Source: Luteimonas sp. FCS-9 (GTDB lineage: Bacteria; Pseudomonadota; Gammaproteobacteria; Xanthomonadales; Xanthomonadaceae). Taken from it: 64,000 bases of DNA. Below the pieces are notes generated by a model that was given only the letters and a program-made list of their open reading frames with translations, was not told where the DNA came from and did no database searches. The number at the start of each line of letters is the position of its first letter. Within the stretch, counting starts at the first letter, position 1. Shown here in pieces: positions 15,548-23,556 of the stretch. The stretch is taken from contig NZ_LASZ01000019.1 of the NCBI RefSeq assembly GCF_001014645.1, forward strand, positions 1 to 64,000, read 5' to 3'. The translations under genes were made by a program, and so were the position numbers.

Positions 15548-16630
15548 ATGCAGTTGTTCAAGTGCGACCGTTGCGGGCAGGTGCTGTACTTCGAGAACAC
15601 CGAGTGCGTGCGCTGCGGCGCGCGACTGGGCTTCGTGCCCGAGCGGGTGACGCTCGGCGCGCTCGCGCCCGACGGGGAGACCTGGACGCTGCAGGCGCAT
15701 CCGGGCACGCGCTACCGGTTCTGCGGCAATGCCGCGCATTCGGCCTGCAACTGGCTGCTGCCGGCCGACGATTCCGATCCCTACTGCCGTGCCTGCCGCC
15801 ACAACCGCACGATCCCCGACCTTTCCGACGACGACCGGTTGCAGGCCTGGCGGCGGATCGAGGTCGCCAAGCGCCGGCTGTTCTACAGCCTGCTGCGGCT
15901 ACGCCTGCCCACGCCCACCGTCGACAGCGGCGATCCCGAGCCGCTGTCGTTCGACTTCCTGGCCGATCCGCCGGGCGGGCCCCGGGTGATGACCGGCCAC
16001 GACAGCGGCCACATCACCATCGCGCTGTCGGAGGCCGACGACGCCCGCCGCGAGGCGGCGCGGGTCTCGATGGGCGAGCTCTACCGCACGCTGCTGGGCC
16101 ATTTCCGCCACGAGATCGGTCACTATTACTGGGATCGGCTGGTGCGCGACGGCGGCGAGGCGGAACTCGCCCGTTGCCGCGCGCTGTTCGGCGACGACCG
16201 GCAGGACTACGGCCAGGCGCTGCAGCGCTACTACGCCGACGGCGCGCCCCCGGACTGGCAGGACGGCCATGTCAGCCCATACGCCACGATGCACGCCTGG
16301 GAGGACTGGGCCGAGACCTGGGCGCACTACCTGCACATCGTCGACACGCTGGAGATGGCCGCCGCGTTCGGCATCCGCATCGCGCCCGACATCGTCGACG
16401 ACGAGACGATGGAAGCCGAGATCACGTTCGACCCCCACCACGTGGCCGACCTGCAACGCCTGATCGACGCCTGGCTGCCGCTGACCTACGCGGTCAACAG
16501 CCTCAACCGCGCGATGGGCCAGCCCGACCTGTATCCGTTCTCGATCGCGCCGCCGGTGCAGGCGAAGATGGCCTACATCCACGGCCTGATCCGGCGCGCG
16601 GGCGGGCAGCGGGGCGCGGCTCAGCCGTAG
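15548..16630 (+). CDS. Putative zinc-binding metallopeptidase (Peptidase_Mx-type) with zinc ribbon
   Basis: 360 aa, ATG at 15548. Two Cys pairs (C6/C9 and C20/C23) form an N-terminal zinc ribbon: MQLFKCDRCG and CVRCG. A second Cys cluster follows (C59, C67, C80, C83). The peptidase core has HFRHEIGHYYWDRLV with HExxH at H188-E189-H192, preceded by GHDSGHITIAL. HAWEDWAETWAHYLHI supplies a likely third ligand region. The match is to the PF15887-type family of putative metallopeptidases, about 340-370 aa. No signal peptide, so it acts in the cytoplasm. Substrate unknown. Its last 10 bases overlap the end of the convergent TetR gene. Confidence 0.88.
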   Translation: MQLFKCDRCGQVLYFENTECVRCGARLGFVPERVTLGALAPDGETWTLQAHPGTRYRFCGNAAHSACNWLLPADDSDPYCRACRHNRTIPDLSDDDRLQAWRRIEVAKRRLFYSLLRLRLPTPTVDSGDPEPLSFDFLADPPGGPRVMTGHDSGHITIALSEADDARREAARVSMGELYRTLLGHFRHEIGHYYWDRLVRDGGEAELARCRALFGDDRQDYGQALQRYYADGAPPDWQDGHVSPYATMHAWEDWAETWAHYLHIVDTLEMAAAFGIRIAPDIVDDETMEAEITFDPHHVADLQRLIDAWLPLTYAVNSLNRAMGQPDLYPFSIAPPVQAKMAYIHGLIRRAGGQRGAAQP

Positions 16631-17235
16631 TAGGCCAGGAACATGTCCACGGCGGACTCGGCGACGCGCGTCTGCCGTTCGGCCGATAGCGGCGGCTGGC
16701 CCATCGACAGCTGCGGCCACAGCGCGAAGCTCTTGACCAGCCCCTGCAGCTGCATCGACGCGAACGCCGGGTCATCGGTCCTGAGCCGGCCGTCGGCCGC
16801 CGCAGCGCGGATCCAGACCGTCATGCCCGCCTCGCGATCGCCCAGGCGCGCGAGCAGGTCGCGCGCCAGAGCGGGGGAATGGATGCCCGCGGCGATGGCG
16901 ACGCGCGCCAGGTCCACGAACTCGGGATCGTGCAGCAGCCGCAGCTTCTGGCCCACCAGTTCCAGCAACTGCGGGCGCAGCGGGCGGTCGGCGCGGTAGG
17001 CGAGGTCGGGGCCGCAGACGCCGCGCTCGAGCATCGACTCGAGGATGCGCAGGAACAGCACGTCCTTGCCGGGGAAGTGGTTGTAGACGGTGCGCTTGGA
17101 GACGCCGGCGCGGGCGGCGATGCGGTCCATGCTCGTGGCCTCGTAGCCCGCGGCCCGGAACTCGGCCACCGCCGCGTCCAGGATCGCCAGGCGCTTGCGG
17201 TCGGTAAGCCGGGCGGGGGGCAGGTCGGGGTCCAT
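16621..17235 (-). CDS. TetR-family transcriptional regulator
   Basis: 204 aa, ATG at 17235. The TetR HTH is at about 13-58 (KRLAILDAAVAEFRAAGYEATSMDRIAARAGVSKRTVYNHFPGKDVLF). The ligand domain contains LLELVGQKLRLLHDPEFVDLARVAIAAG and resembles the AcrR-like C-terminal type. It diverges from the metallo-beta-lactamase-fold protein with 80 bp between the starts; this gap holds two inverted operator-like sites. Repression of both genes is likely. The stop lies within the zinc peptidase gene end on the other strand. Confidence 0.92.
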   Translation of the reverse strand: MDPDLPPARLTDRKRLAILDAAVAEFRAAGYEATSMDRIAARAGVSKRTVYNHFPGKDVLFLRILESMLERGVCGPDLAYRADRPLRPQLLELVGQKLRLLHDPEFVDLARVAIAAGIHSPALARDLLARLGDREAGMTVWIRAAAADGRLRTDDPAFASMQLQGLVKSFALWPQLSMGQPPLSAERQTRVAESAVDMFLAYYG

Positions 17236-17245
17236 TCCCCGGATT

Positions 17246-17297
17246 CTACACCGATGGGTTTACTTTCGACCCCGGATAAATAAACTGCACGGTGTAG
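17246..17297. promoter_or_regulatory. Paired TetR operator sites between divergent genes
   Basis: CTACACCGATGGGTTTA (17246-17262) and TAAACTGCACGGTGTAG (17281-17297) are the same site in opposite orientation (consensus TAAAC, five bases, CGGTGTAG, with one base variable at the edges). The second site extends to a near-perfect 17-bp palindrome AACTGCACGGTGTAGTT (17283-17299; arms match at 7 of 8 positions). Both lie between the TetR start and the divergent start, as expected for autorepression and control of the neighbour. Binding is inferred. Confidence 0.6.
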
Positions 17298-17315
17298 TTC
17301 ATCCGGAACCCTGCG

Positions 17316-18452
17316 ATGCGCGGCGCCCTGCCCTCGTCCATGCGGCCACACCGCCGCCGCGTCGTCACCGCCCTGTCCCTCCTCGGAGCCTGCATCGTGA
17401 GCGCCTGCCTGCTGTCGTTCTTCCGTACCAGCCATCCGGTCGCCGACTACGCGACCTCTCCCCAGACCGCTGAGGGGCGTTTCCGCAATCCGCTGCCGCG
17501 GCCGCCCATGGGTGTGGGCAAGACCGCCAAGCTGTTCTGGGAGATGCTGTTCCGCAAGCCGGCCGGCACGGTGCCGGCCAGCGCGCCGGCGGTGCTGCCG
17601 CTGACCCGGACCGAGCTCGAGGCCGCCCCCGACCGCAGCGCGTGGCGGCTGGGTCACTCGACCGTGCTGCTCAAGCTGCGGGGCGGGTTCTGGATCACCG
17701 ATCCGGTCTTCGCCGAGCGCGCCTCTCCGGTGGGATGGGCCGGGCCGAAGCGGTTCCATGCGCCGCCGATCGCGCTCGAGGCGCTGCCGCCGCTGCGCGG
17801 CGTGCTGCTCTCGCACGACCACTACGACCACCTCGACCGCGAGACGGTGCGCGCGCTGGCCGAGCGCGCGGGCGTGTTCTTGACGCCGCTGGGCGTCGGC
17901 GACCGGCTGGTCGCATGGGGCGTGCCGGCGGCGAAGGTGCGCCAGTTCGACTGGTGGCAGGGCACGACGATCGGCGGCCTGCGCTTCACCGCCACGCCGG
18001 CCCAGCATTTCTCCGGGCGGGGGCTGTTCGACAGCGACCGCACGCTGTGGGCGTCGTGGGTGATCGAGGACCGTGCGACGGTCGACGGCGACCCGGGCCT
18101 GCGGCTGTTCTTCAGCGGCGACACCGGCTACTTCGACGGGTTCGCGGAGATCGGCCGGCGCTTCGGGTCGTTCGACGTGGCGATGGTCGAGACCGGCGCC
18201 TACGACCGCCGTTGGGCGTTCGTGCACATGCAGCCCGAGCAGACCGTACAGGCGCACCTCGACCTGGGGGCGCGCGTGCTGCTGCCGGTGCACAACGGCA
18301 CCTTCGATCTGGCGATGCACGTCTGGGACGAGCCGTTCGAGCGTGTCGGCGCGCTCGCGGCCGAGCGCGGCGTCGCGCTCGCGACCCCGCGCATGGGCGA
18401 GCGCGTGGATCTGGCTGCGCCGCAGGCCACGACCGCATGGTGGCGGGAGTGA
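17316..18452 (+). CDS. Metallo-beta-lactamase-fold hydrolase (UlaG/NAPE-PLD-like), membrane-anchored
   Basis: 378 aa, ATG at 17316 (an ATG at 17340 is possible). An N-terminal hydrophobic segment (about 16-36) suggests a membrane anchor or signal. Metal-binding motifs: LSHDHYDHLD (H167, H169, D171, H172), TPAQHFSGRG (His near 231), FFSGDTGYFDGF (bridging Asp near 265) and PVHNGTFDL near 325. This is the pattern of the family related to NAPE-phospholipase D and UlaG, which hydrolyse phosphodiester or lactone bonds. It is divergent from and probably repressed by the TetR protein. A phospholipase-like role is possible; substrate not shown. Confidence 0.9.
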   Translation: MRGALPSSMRPHRRRVVTALSLLGACIVSACLLSFFRTSHPVADYATSPQTAEGRFRNPLPRPPMGVGKTAKLFWEMLFRKPAGTVPASAPAVLPLTRTELEAAPDRSAWRLGHSTVLLKLRGGFWITDPVFAERASPVGWAGPKRFHAPPIALEALPPLRGVLLSHDHYDHLDRETVRALAERAGVFLTPLGVGDRLVAWGVPAAKVRQFDWWQGTTIGGLRFTATPAQHFSGRGLFDSDRTLWASWVIEDRATVDGDPGLRLFFSGDTGYFDGFAEIGRRFGSFDVAMVETGAYDRRWAFVHMQPEQTVQAHLDLGARVLLPVHNGTFDLAMHVWDEPFERVGALAAERGVALATPRMGERVDLAAPQATTAWWRE

Positions 18453-18474
18453 GGCGGCCAGCGATGGCCGCCTC
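18451..18474. terminator. Bidirectional hairpin between convergent genes
   Basis: GAGGCGGCC, loop AGCGAT, GGCCGCCTC: a perfect 9-bp stem overlapping the stop codon of the metallo-beta-lactamase-fold gene and ending four bases before the stop of the convergent transporter gene. There is no T tract on either side. It is well placed to stop transcription from both directions. Confidence 0.55.
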
Positions 18475-18477
18475 CGC

Positions 18478-19980
18478 TCACCACAAGCCCAGCACCTTCC
18501 ACCACAGCAGGCCGACCGTCGCGTAGACCGCCAGCTGCATCACGCACATCGCCAGGCCCACGCGCCACCAGGTGCCGAGGGTCACGTAGCCGCTTCCGAA
18601 GATCACCGGCGAGGTGCCGGTGGCGTAGTGGGTCAGCGTCATCATCGCGGTCGAGCCGGCGACCATCATCAGCACGAACGGCACCACGTAGTCCGCCGGG
18701 ACCAGCTGCACGCCGACGGTGAGAAAGGCGAGCATCATCGCGCTGATGTGCGCGGTGGTGCTGGCGAACAGGTAGTGCGAGAACACGAACAGCAGCACCA
18801 GTACCGCCGCGGCCGCCTGCCAGCCCATGCCGCTGCCGGCGATCGCGTCGCGCATGCCACCGGAGAACCAGCCGATCACGCCGAGCTTGTTGAGCTGCTC
18901 GGCCATCATCACCAGCGCGCCGAACCAGATCAGCGTGTCCCACGCGCTCTTCTCCGACAGCACGTCGTCCCAGTCGATGGTGCCGGTGATGATCAGCGCG
19001 AACAGGCCCAGGAACGCGACCACGGTGGGGTCGAGCAGGAACGCATCGCCCAGCAGCATCGCCGGCACGTTGGCCCACAGCAGCAGGAGCATCGCGAAGG
19101 TGCCCAGCATCACCTTCTCCTTGGGCGCCAGCGGCCCCATCGCGACCAGTTCGTCGTGGGCGAAGCGCGGCGCGTCCGGTGTCGCGCGCAGCTCGGGCGG
19201 CGACAACAGATGCACGACCAGCGGCATCGCCAGGATGCACACCAGACCCGGCAGCAGCATGCACAGCGCCCAGGTCGTCCACGACAGCTGGAAATCCCCG
19301 CCGGTCGCGCGCGCCACGTAGTCGACGACCAGCGGATTGGGCGCGGTGGCGGTGACGAACATGCCCGAGGTGATCGGATTGGCGTGCATGTTCACCAGCG
19401 CCAGGTAGGTGCCGACCTTGCCCTGCGTGCCCTTGGCCGGATCGGAGCCGAACGCGCTGGCGATCGAGCGCATGATCGGGTGCACCACGCCGCCGCCGCG
19501 CGCGGTGTTGCTCGGCGTGAACGGCGCCAGCAGCAGGTCGCAGGCCGCCAGGCCGTAACCGATGCCGATCGAGCGCCGCCCGAGCAGGCGGATGAACAAC
19601 AGGCCGATGCGGTTGCCCAGCCCGGTCTTCTTGACGCCGCGCGAGATCAGGATCGCAACGACGATCAACCAGATCAGCGGGCTCGACAGGCTGCCCAGTG
19701 CATCGCGCATCGCGCCGGCCGACGAATCGGCGGTCACCTGCGACAGCGCGACGATGACGATCGCCATCATCGCCATGACCCCGATCGGCATCACCTTGAG
19801 GATGATCGCCACGATGGTCGTCAGGAAGATCGCGACCAGGCGCCAGCCCTCGGGCGTGAGACCCTCGGGACGAGGCAGCAACAGCAACGTCAGCAGGACC
19901 GCGGTGGCGATCGCGGCCGGCACGATGCGGAACGGCACGACGTCGCGGAAGTGGGCGAGGGTGTCGCGGATGGCGCGCAA
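18478..19980 (-). CDS. DASS/SLC13-family anion symporter
   Basis: 500 aa from a TTG at 19980, supported by GGAG six bases upstream; no ATG fits. About 12 membrane segments are visible. Landmarks are the substrate/sodium loop ACDLLLAPFTPSNTARGGGVVHPI (about 150-175), the Asn-rich HANPITSGMFVTATAPNPLVV, and the second half TLTHYATGTSPVIFGSGYV. These are the SNT-type motifs of divalent anion:sodium symporters, such as bacterial dicarboxylate, 2-oxoglutarate/malate and citrate carriers. Inner membrane. Exact substrate cannot be read; a C4- or C5-dicarboxylate is most likely. Confidence 0.9.
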   Translation of the reverse strand: MRAIRDTLAHFRDVVPFRIVPAAIATAVLLTLLLLPRPEGLTPEGWRLVAIFLTTIVAIILKVMPIGVMAMMAIVIVALSQVTADSSAGAMRDALGSLSSPLIWLIVVAILISRGVKKTGLGNRIGLLFIRLLGRRSIGIGYGLAACDLLLAPFTPSNTARGGGVVHPIMRSIASAFGSDPAKGTQGKVGTYLALVNMHANPITSGMFVTATAPNPLVVDYVARATGGDFQLSWTTWALCMLLPGLVCILAMPLVVHLLSPPELRATPDAPRFAHDELVAMGPLAPKEKVMLGTFAMLLLLWANVPAMLLGDAFLLDPTVVAFLGLFALIITGTIDWDDVLSEKSAWDTLIWFGALVMMAEQLNKLGVIGWFSGGMRDAIAGSGMGWQAAAAVLVLLFVFSHYLFASTTAHISAMMLAFLTVGVQLVPADYVVPFVLMMVAGSTAMMTLTHYATGTSPVIFGSGYVTLGTWWRVGLAMCVMQLAVYATVGLLWWKVLGLW

Positions 19981-20051
19981 GGGGGGCTCCGTGCGCGCGG
20001 GTCGAGGCGCGCCTCGCGCCCATTGTCGCCGATCGCCGCGGGCGCGCGGTG

Positions 20052-20894
20052 TCAGCGCCGCGTCGCGAGCACGCCGTCGAGCGCCGGCCGCGCCTGGAAG
20101 CCGGCCGCTTCGAGTCGGCGCGCGACCTCGCGCGGCACGTCGCGTCCGGAGGTCAGGCGGTTCGGGCTGCCGGTGTAGTGGAACAGCCGCCCGCCGCGCC
20201 GCGGCACGCGCGCCAGCTGCTCGTAGAAATGCCGCGAGTAGAGCTCGCCGGCGATACCGAAGCGCGGCGGATCGTGCAGCGCGACGTCCATCGAAGCGTC
20301 AGCGACGCCTGCGATGGCCTCGGCGACGTCGGCATGCGCCAATGCCAGCCGCCCCTGCGCATCGGGGGCGTCGGGATCGGGCGACCACGGATTGAGCGTG
20401 CGCAGCCACAGCACGTCCGCGTTCTTCTCGAACGAGCGGACGTGTGCGGCGCCCGCTTCCAGGCAGCAGGCGGCGAAGTAGCCCAGGCCGCCGCAGGTGT
20501 CGAGCACGCGCGCGCCGCGCGGCGACACCAGCGCCACCTTGCGCCGCGCGTCCTCGAACGGCGACTCCCTGGCGGTGGGCAGCATCTTGATGCCGTCGAT
20601 CTCGAACGTGGGCGCGCCCCAGGGCGTGGGGACGAGCTTGATCAACGCGCCGTCGTAGCGCGAGACCGGGGCCCAGTCGTCGCCATCGCGGACGTAGAGC
20701 GTGCGGTCCTTCAGTCGCGCGGGCCAGGGATAGCGGATGCCCTGCCATGTCCAGTGCGACGCGGCGAGCGTCGCGACGCCGGTGCTGCGGCCCAGGTCCA
20801 GCGACCCGGCCCACTCGGCCGCTCCCATGCGCTGCGCGGCCCGCATCGCCTCCGCGGTCTCTCGGGTCAGCAGGGGGCCGGGGGTCTGGAACAC
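20052..20894 (-). CDS. SAM-dependent methyltransferase-like protein
   Basis: 280 aa, GTG at 20894. Residues 60-105 (RYPWPARLKDRTLYVRDGDDWAPVSRYDGALIKLVPTPWG) form an N-terminal beta domain, and the Rossmann motif I is ARVLDTCGGLGYFAACCLE (about 127-146), followed by SFEKNADVLWLRTLNPWSPD. Motif IV reads DVALHDPPRFG. The layout resembles spermine/spermidine-synthase-like methyltransferases, also found in archaea and proteobacteria. The DPPRFG motif is like DPPY/DPPF of N-methyltransferases and rRNA methyltransferases. Substrate unknown. It is upstream of, and in the same direction as, the anion symporter, 71 bp away. Confidence 0.8.
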   Translation of the reverse strand: MFQTPGPLLTRETAEAMRAAQRMGAAEWAGSLDLGRSTGVATLAASHWTWQGIRYPWPARLKDRTLYVRDGDDWAPVSRYDGALIKLVPTPWGAPTFEIDGIKMLPTARESPFEDARRKVALVSPRGARVLDTCGGLGYFAACCLEAGAAHVRSFEKNADVLWLRTLNPWSPDPDAPDAQGRLALAHADVAEAIAGVADASMDVALHDPPRFGIAGELYSRHFYEQLARVPRRGGRLFHYTGSPNRLTSGRDVPREVARRLEAAGFQARPALDGVLATRR

Positions 20895-21175
20895 GGGAGC
20901 AGGCGGGCGAGAGGTGGGCAGGCATCGTAACCGAGGCGCATCGCGCGCCGCCGCGCAGTTGCAATCGCAGGCGGGTCATGCCTTCGCTCGCAAGTTCCTC
21001 ATCCCGGTAAACCTGCCTTGAACGCGATCGGCGCGAATGCGTCGAGCGGGGGTGAAGGTTTGCGTGCCCTTCAGGCGGCCCGGTCTTTACTGCGCCCCGC
21101 GAGGCTCCCCCGGGCCTTGCGCAATCTCCCGCAGATGCGCGCGTCGCGCATCCAAGAACAAGAAGGATGGCCCCG

Positions 21176-21886
21176 ATGAAGAAGCTCCTGATCCCCGCCG
21201 CGATTGCCGCCGCGCTGTGCGCCCCGTCCGCGTTCGCCCAGAGCATGGGCGGCGACACCTACCGCCCCGACCTGCAGGTCGGCGAGGGCAATGCCTTCAT
21301 CGCGGGCAGCGTCGGCCGCACCGACGGCGGCACCGCCGGCCGCTTCGGCACCGGCGACTTCAACGTCTTCGAGAGCCGCGACGGTCGCAAGACCGGTTAC
21401 GGCCTGGTCGGCGGCTACCGCTGGAAGGTCGCGCAGAACTTCGGCCTGGGCCTGGAAGGCGGCTACACCGACCTCGGCAACCTGGTCGTCAAGAACGCGT
21501 TCAACAGCGACGACATCAACCAGCGCGAGGACACCAACGCGCTGCGCGGCTGGGTCGCCGGCGGTAACGCGCGCCTGAACATCACGCCGCAGTGGTATGT
21601 GGGCGCACGCGGCGGCTACTTCCGCGCCTCGGACAACAATGCCGACTACTACAACAACGTCGGCCAGGACCTGGGCCTGGAAAGCGGCGGACGCGATGGC
21701 CGCAACAGCTGGTACGCCGGCGTGGGCACCGGCTGGAATGCGACCGAGAACTTCAGCATCGGCCTGCACTACGACTACTTCCGCGCCAAGTCCGGCGACC
21801 TGCGCGACCCGGTGTCGGGCGTGAAGTTCGAAGGGCCCAAGCGCTCGACCGCGCTGCTGGGCCTGACCGCCGAATACGCGTTCTGA
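21176..21886 (+). CDS. Outer-membrane beta-barrel protein (OmpA/OmpX-like)
   Basis: 236 aa. The ATG at 21176 has AAGGA about 8 bases upstream; one nine bases earlier (21167) is too close to it. Signal peptide 1-22 (MKKLLIPAAIAAALCAPSAFAQ). The mature protein alternates strands typical of an eight-stranded barrel: GEGNAFIAGSVGR, RKTGYGLVGGYRWKV, NFGLGLEGGYTDLGNL, ARLNITPQWYVGARGGYF, NSWYAGVGTGWNAT, FSIGLHYDYFRAKSG, and it ends LLGLTAEYAF with the terminal Phe required by the BAM complex. No peptidoglycan-binding domain is present. Monocistronic, followed by two strong hairpins, so probably well expressed. Function unknown. Confidence 0.9.
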   Translation: MKKLLIPAAIAAALCAPSAFAQSMGGDTYRPDLQVGEGNAFIAGSVGRTDGGTAGRFGTGDFNVFESRDGRKTGYGLVGGYRWKVAQNFGLGLEGGYTDLGNLVVKNAFNSDDINQREDTNALRGWVAGGNARLNITPQWYVGARGGYFRASDNNADYYNNVGQDLGLESGGRDGRNSWYAGVGTGWNATENFSIGLHYDYFRAKSGDLRDPVSGVKFEGPKRSTALLGLTAEYAF

Positions 21887-21898
21887 CCGACGCGCAAG

Positions 21899-21922
21899 GG
21901 CCGGGGCCGAATGGCCCCGGCC
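21899..21922 (+). terminator. First hairpin after the outer-membrane protein gene
   Basis: GGCCGGGGCC, loop GAAT, GGCCCCGGCC: perfect 10-bp stem 12 bases after the stop codon. It is followed four bases later by a second, longer hairpin. Confidence 0.65.
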
Positions 21923-21925
21923 AGG

Positions 21926-21960
21926 ACGCATACGGGCGCCTTCGGGGCGCCCGTATGCGT
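21926..21960 (+). terminator. Second, longer hairpin (intrinsic terminator candidate)
   Basis: The arm ACGCATACGGGCGCC at 21926-21940 pairs perfectly with 21946-21960, giving a 15-bp stem with loop TTCGG. TTGCGG follows, a weak T tract. The tandem arrangement suggests tight transcription termination or mRNA 3'-end protection. Confidence 0.7.
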
Positions 21961-22188
21961 TTGCGGAAGCCCGCGGATCGAGCGGCGCGAGGCCGGGGCG
22001 TCATGGCGCTCGCGGTGTCGTTGCACGGTGCCCGGTGCCGAATGCCCACGTACGCGCGGACGTGCGCGATGCACCGCGCGCCGTCCGCCGGCGGGGTGGT
22101 CGGAATCGAATGCGAAGGTGTCGTGGACCGGCTCGCGCGGGAGCCGCAGGCTGGCGCATCGACGCGCGCCGCCGGACCGCAGCGAACG
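21961..22188. other. Intergenic stretch without recognisable features
   Basis: This 228-bp part of the roughly 300-bp gap after the outer-membrane protein gene holds no gene I can support. Short open frames in it lack ribosome sites and family resemblance. Confidence 0.5.
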
Positions 22189-22452
22189 TCAGCCGGCGGC
22201 GAGCATCGTGGGCGCGGCAGGCGAGCCGGTCGCGGGCATCGCGGGAGCGAGCCGGTCGGCCAGGCCGTCCTGGTAGCTGCCGTCGGCGTTGCGGATGCGC
22301 AACCGGGCGCTCGGTCCGATGAGGTCGCGCAGCGTCGAGCCTTCGGTGGCGCTCTGGCGGCTGAGGAACGAGGCGACCAGGCGGCCGGACCCGTCCTGGC
22401 GCAGGACCCACAGGCGCAGGCTCATGTCGTATTCCAGCGTGAAGCTGTCCAT
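22189..22452 (-). CDS. Small hypothetical protein, DUF2188-like
   Basis: 87 aa, ATG at 22452 (MDSFTLEYDMSLRLWVLRQ). The central part (LWVLRQDGSGRLVASFLSRQSATEGSTLRDLIGPSARLRIRNADGSYQ) follows the pattern of DUF2188: a strand with a Trp, a Gly turn, a helix rich in Ala/Ser, then a strand ending in DG. The C-terminal 20 residues are Ala/Pro-rich. The family is small, cytoplasmic and of unknown function. The match is by pattern only. It lies about 190 bp downstream of the second XRE gene, on the same strand, and might share its transcript. Confidence 0.6.
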   Translation of the reverse strand: MDSFTLEYDMSLRLWVLRQDGSGRLVASFLSRQSATEGSTLRDLIGPSARLRIRNADGSYQDGLADRLAPAMPATGSPAAPTMLAAG

Positions 22453-22643
22453 CGATCGCATCCTCGAAAACGGGCACCGTGCGCGCAGGCGCACGAAGAC
22501 AAGAAGGGATGCGGCGATTGTGCGCAGCGGGGCATCCGGGACACGTGAACCGTGCCGGGCGCGGCGTGCAATGCGTGCAACGAGTCGCGGGTCGAGCACG
22601 ACGCGTGCGTGGCGCGTTCGGCGAGCCGGAAACGACGGTGGGC

Positions 22644-22931
22644 TCAGCGCGACGGCAGGCGGCTGCGGCGATGGTGCGCGGCGATCATGCGCGCGAGCGC
22701 CTCGTCCTCGGCATAGAAATACGCGACCGGCAGGTCGAGCACCGCGGCCAGGCGCTGCAACGTCTGCAGGTCGGGCTGGTGCACGCCGGTCTCGTAGCGG
22801 TTGACGCGGGTACTGGCGACGAAGTCGTCGAGCCCGGCTTCGATGCCGAGGTTGCGCTGCGAGACGCCATGGGCCTCCCGCGCCTCGCGCAGCCGACGGC
22901 TGAAGACAGGCAGGTTCTCTCGGACGGCCAC
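22644..22931 (-). CDS. XRE-family (Cro/CI-type HTH) transcriptional regulator, paralog 2
   Basis: 95 aa from a GTG at 22931, which leaves 11 residues before RRLREARE, as in paralog 1. The HTH region reads RRLREAREAHGVSQRNLGIEAGLDDFVASTRVNRYETGVHQPDL, followed by LQRLAAVLDLPVAYFYAEDEALARMIAAHHRR. It is very similar to the product at 6420-6749, apart from its shorter C-terminus. The leader shares CCGGAAGCT at nearly the same distance (33 versus 32 bases before the start) and the same palindrome. A small acidic hypothetical protein gene diverges from it. Autoregulation and cross-regulation between the paralogs are expected. Confidence 0.85.
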   Translation of the reverse strand: MAVRENLPVFSRRLREAREAHGVSQRNLGIEAGLDDFVASTRVNRYETGVHQPDLQTLQRLAAVLDLPVAYFYAEDEALARMIAAHHRRSRLPSR

Positions 22932-22992
22932 GCTCGCATCGCATCCCGGACTTCGGCGTCGGGAAGCTTCCGGAACGTCGCTTGACTTCGAT

Positions 22993-23009
22993 ACTACGTT
23001 AAACGTAGT
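22993..23009. promoter_or_regulatory. Palindromic operator upstream of XRE paralog 2
   Basis: ACTACGTTAAACGTAGT has perfect 8-bp arms around a central A and is the exact reverse complement of the core of the palindrome at 6809-6827. It lies 62 bp before the XRE start and 80 bp before the divergent gene at 23089, so it could control both. Confidence 0.7.
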
Positions 23010-23088
23010 TTCGGTGTCTGTCCGCGTCCGGCCTCGCGTGGCCGGGCCGCCCTGCCGGCATGCCGGCGCCCATCCGACGGAGTGCGAC

Positions 23089-23526
23089 ATGGACGAAGCC
23101 CGCCACCCGGCGCGACGCGGGATGCGCATCGACGACCTCGCGCTCGGCGCGTCGACCCAGGGGCCGCTGCGCCGGATCCTCGACCTCGTGCAGGGCACGC
23201 CCGGCGCGGTGCTCGCCGACGTGCGGGTCGCGACGCTGGAGCGCGCGCAGATCGAGACGCTCAGCCGGCTCGCGCTGCGCGAGGCCGACGCCTGCGTCGA
23301 CCGGTCGAGGATGCTGCTGCACCTGCTCGAACTGTCGATGCCGCGGTGTGCGCCCGATCCGCAGCGCGTCACGGAGATCACCCAGCACGCGGCCCGGCTG
23401 ATCACCGATGCGAAGATCTGGCGGGAACTGGCCGGCAACGCGACGTTTTACGTCGAGCATCCGGACGTCGCGGCGCGGCTCAGGCACGACCTCGCCGGCG
23501 CGCCGCGGGCACCGGTCGAAGCCTGA
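23089..23526 (+). CDS. Hypothetical protein, divergent from XRE paralog 2
   Basis: 145 aa, ATG at 23089. The sequence is mainly helical: GPLRRILDLVQGTPGAVLADVRVATLERAQIETLSRLALREADACVDRSRMLLHLLELSM and RVTEITQHAARLITDAKIWRELAGNATFYVEHPDVAARLRHDL. There are no signal peptide or membrane segments. I recognise no family. Sharing the intergenic region and operator with the XRE gene suggests it is part of that regulator's regulon. The organisation (HTH regulator divergent from a small helical protein) is compatible with a regulator-target pair, but I see no toxin motif. Confidence 0.7.
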   Translation: MDEARHPARRGMRIDDLALGASTQGPLRRILDLVQGTPGAVLADVRVATLERAQIETLSRLALREADACVDRSRMLLHLLELSMPRCAPDPQRVTEITQHAARLITDAKIWRELAGNATFYVEHPDVAARLRHDLAGAPRAPVEA

Positions 23527-23556
23527 AGGGCGGGCAGGGCCGCCGCTCGGTCGGGA

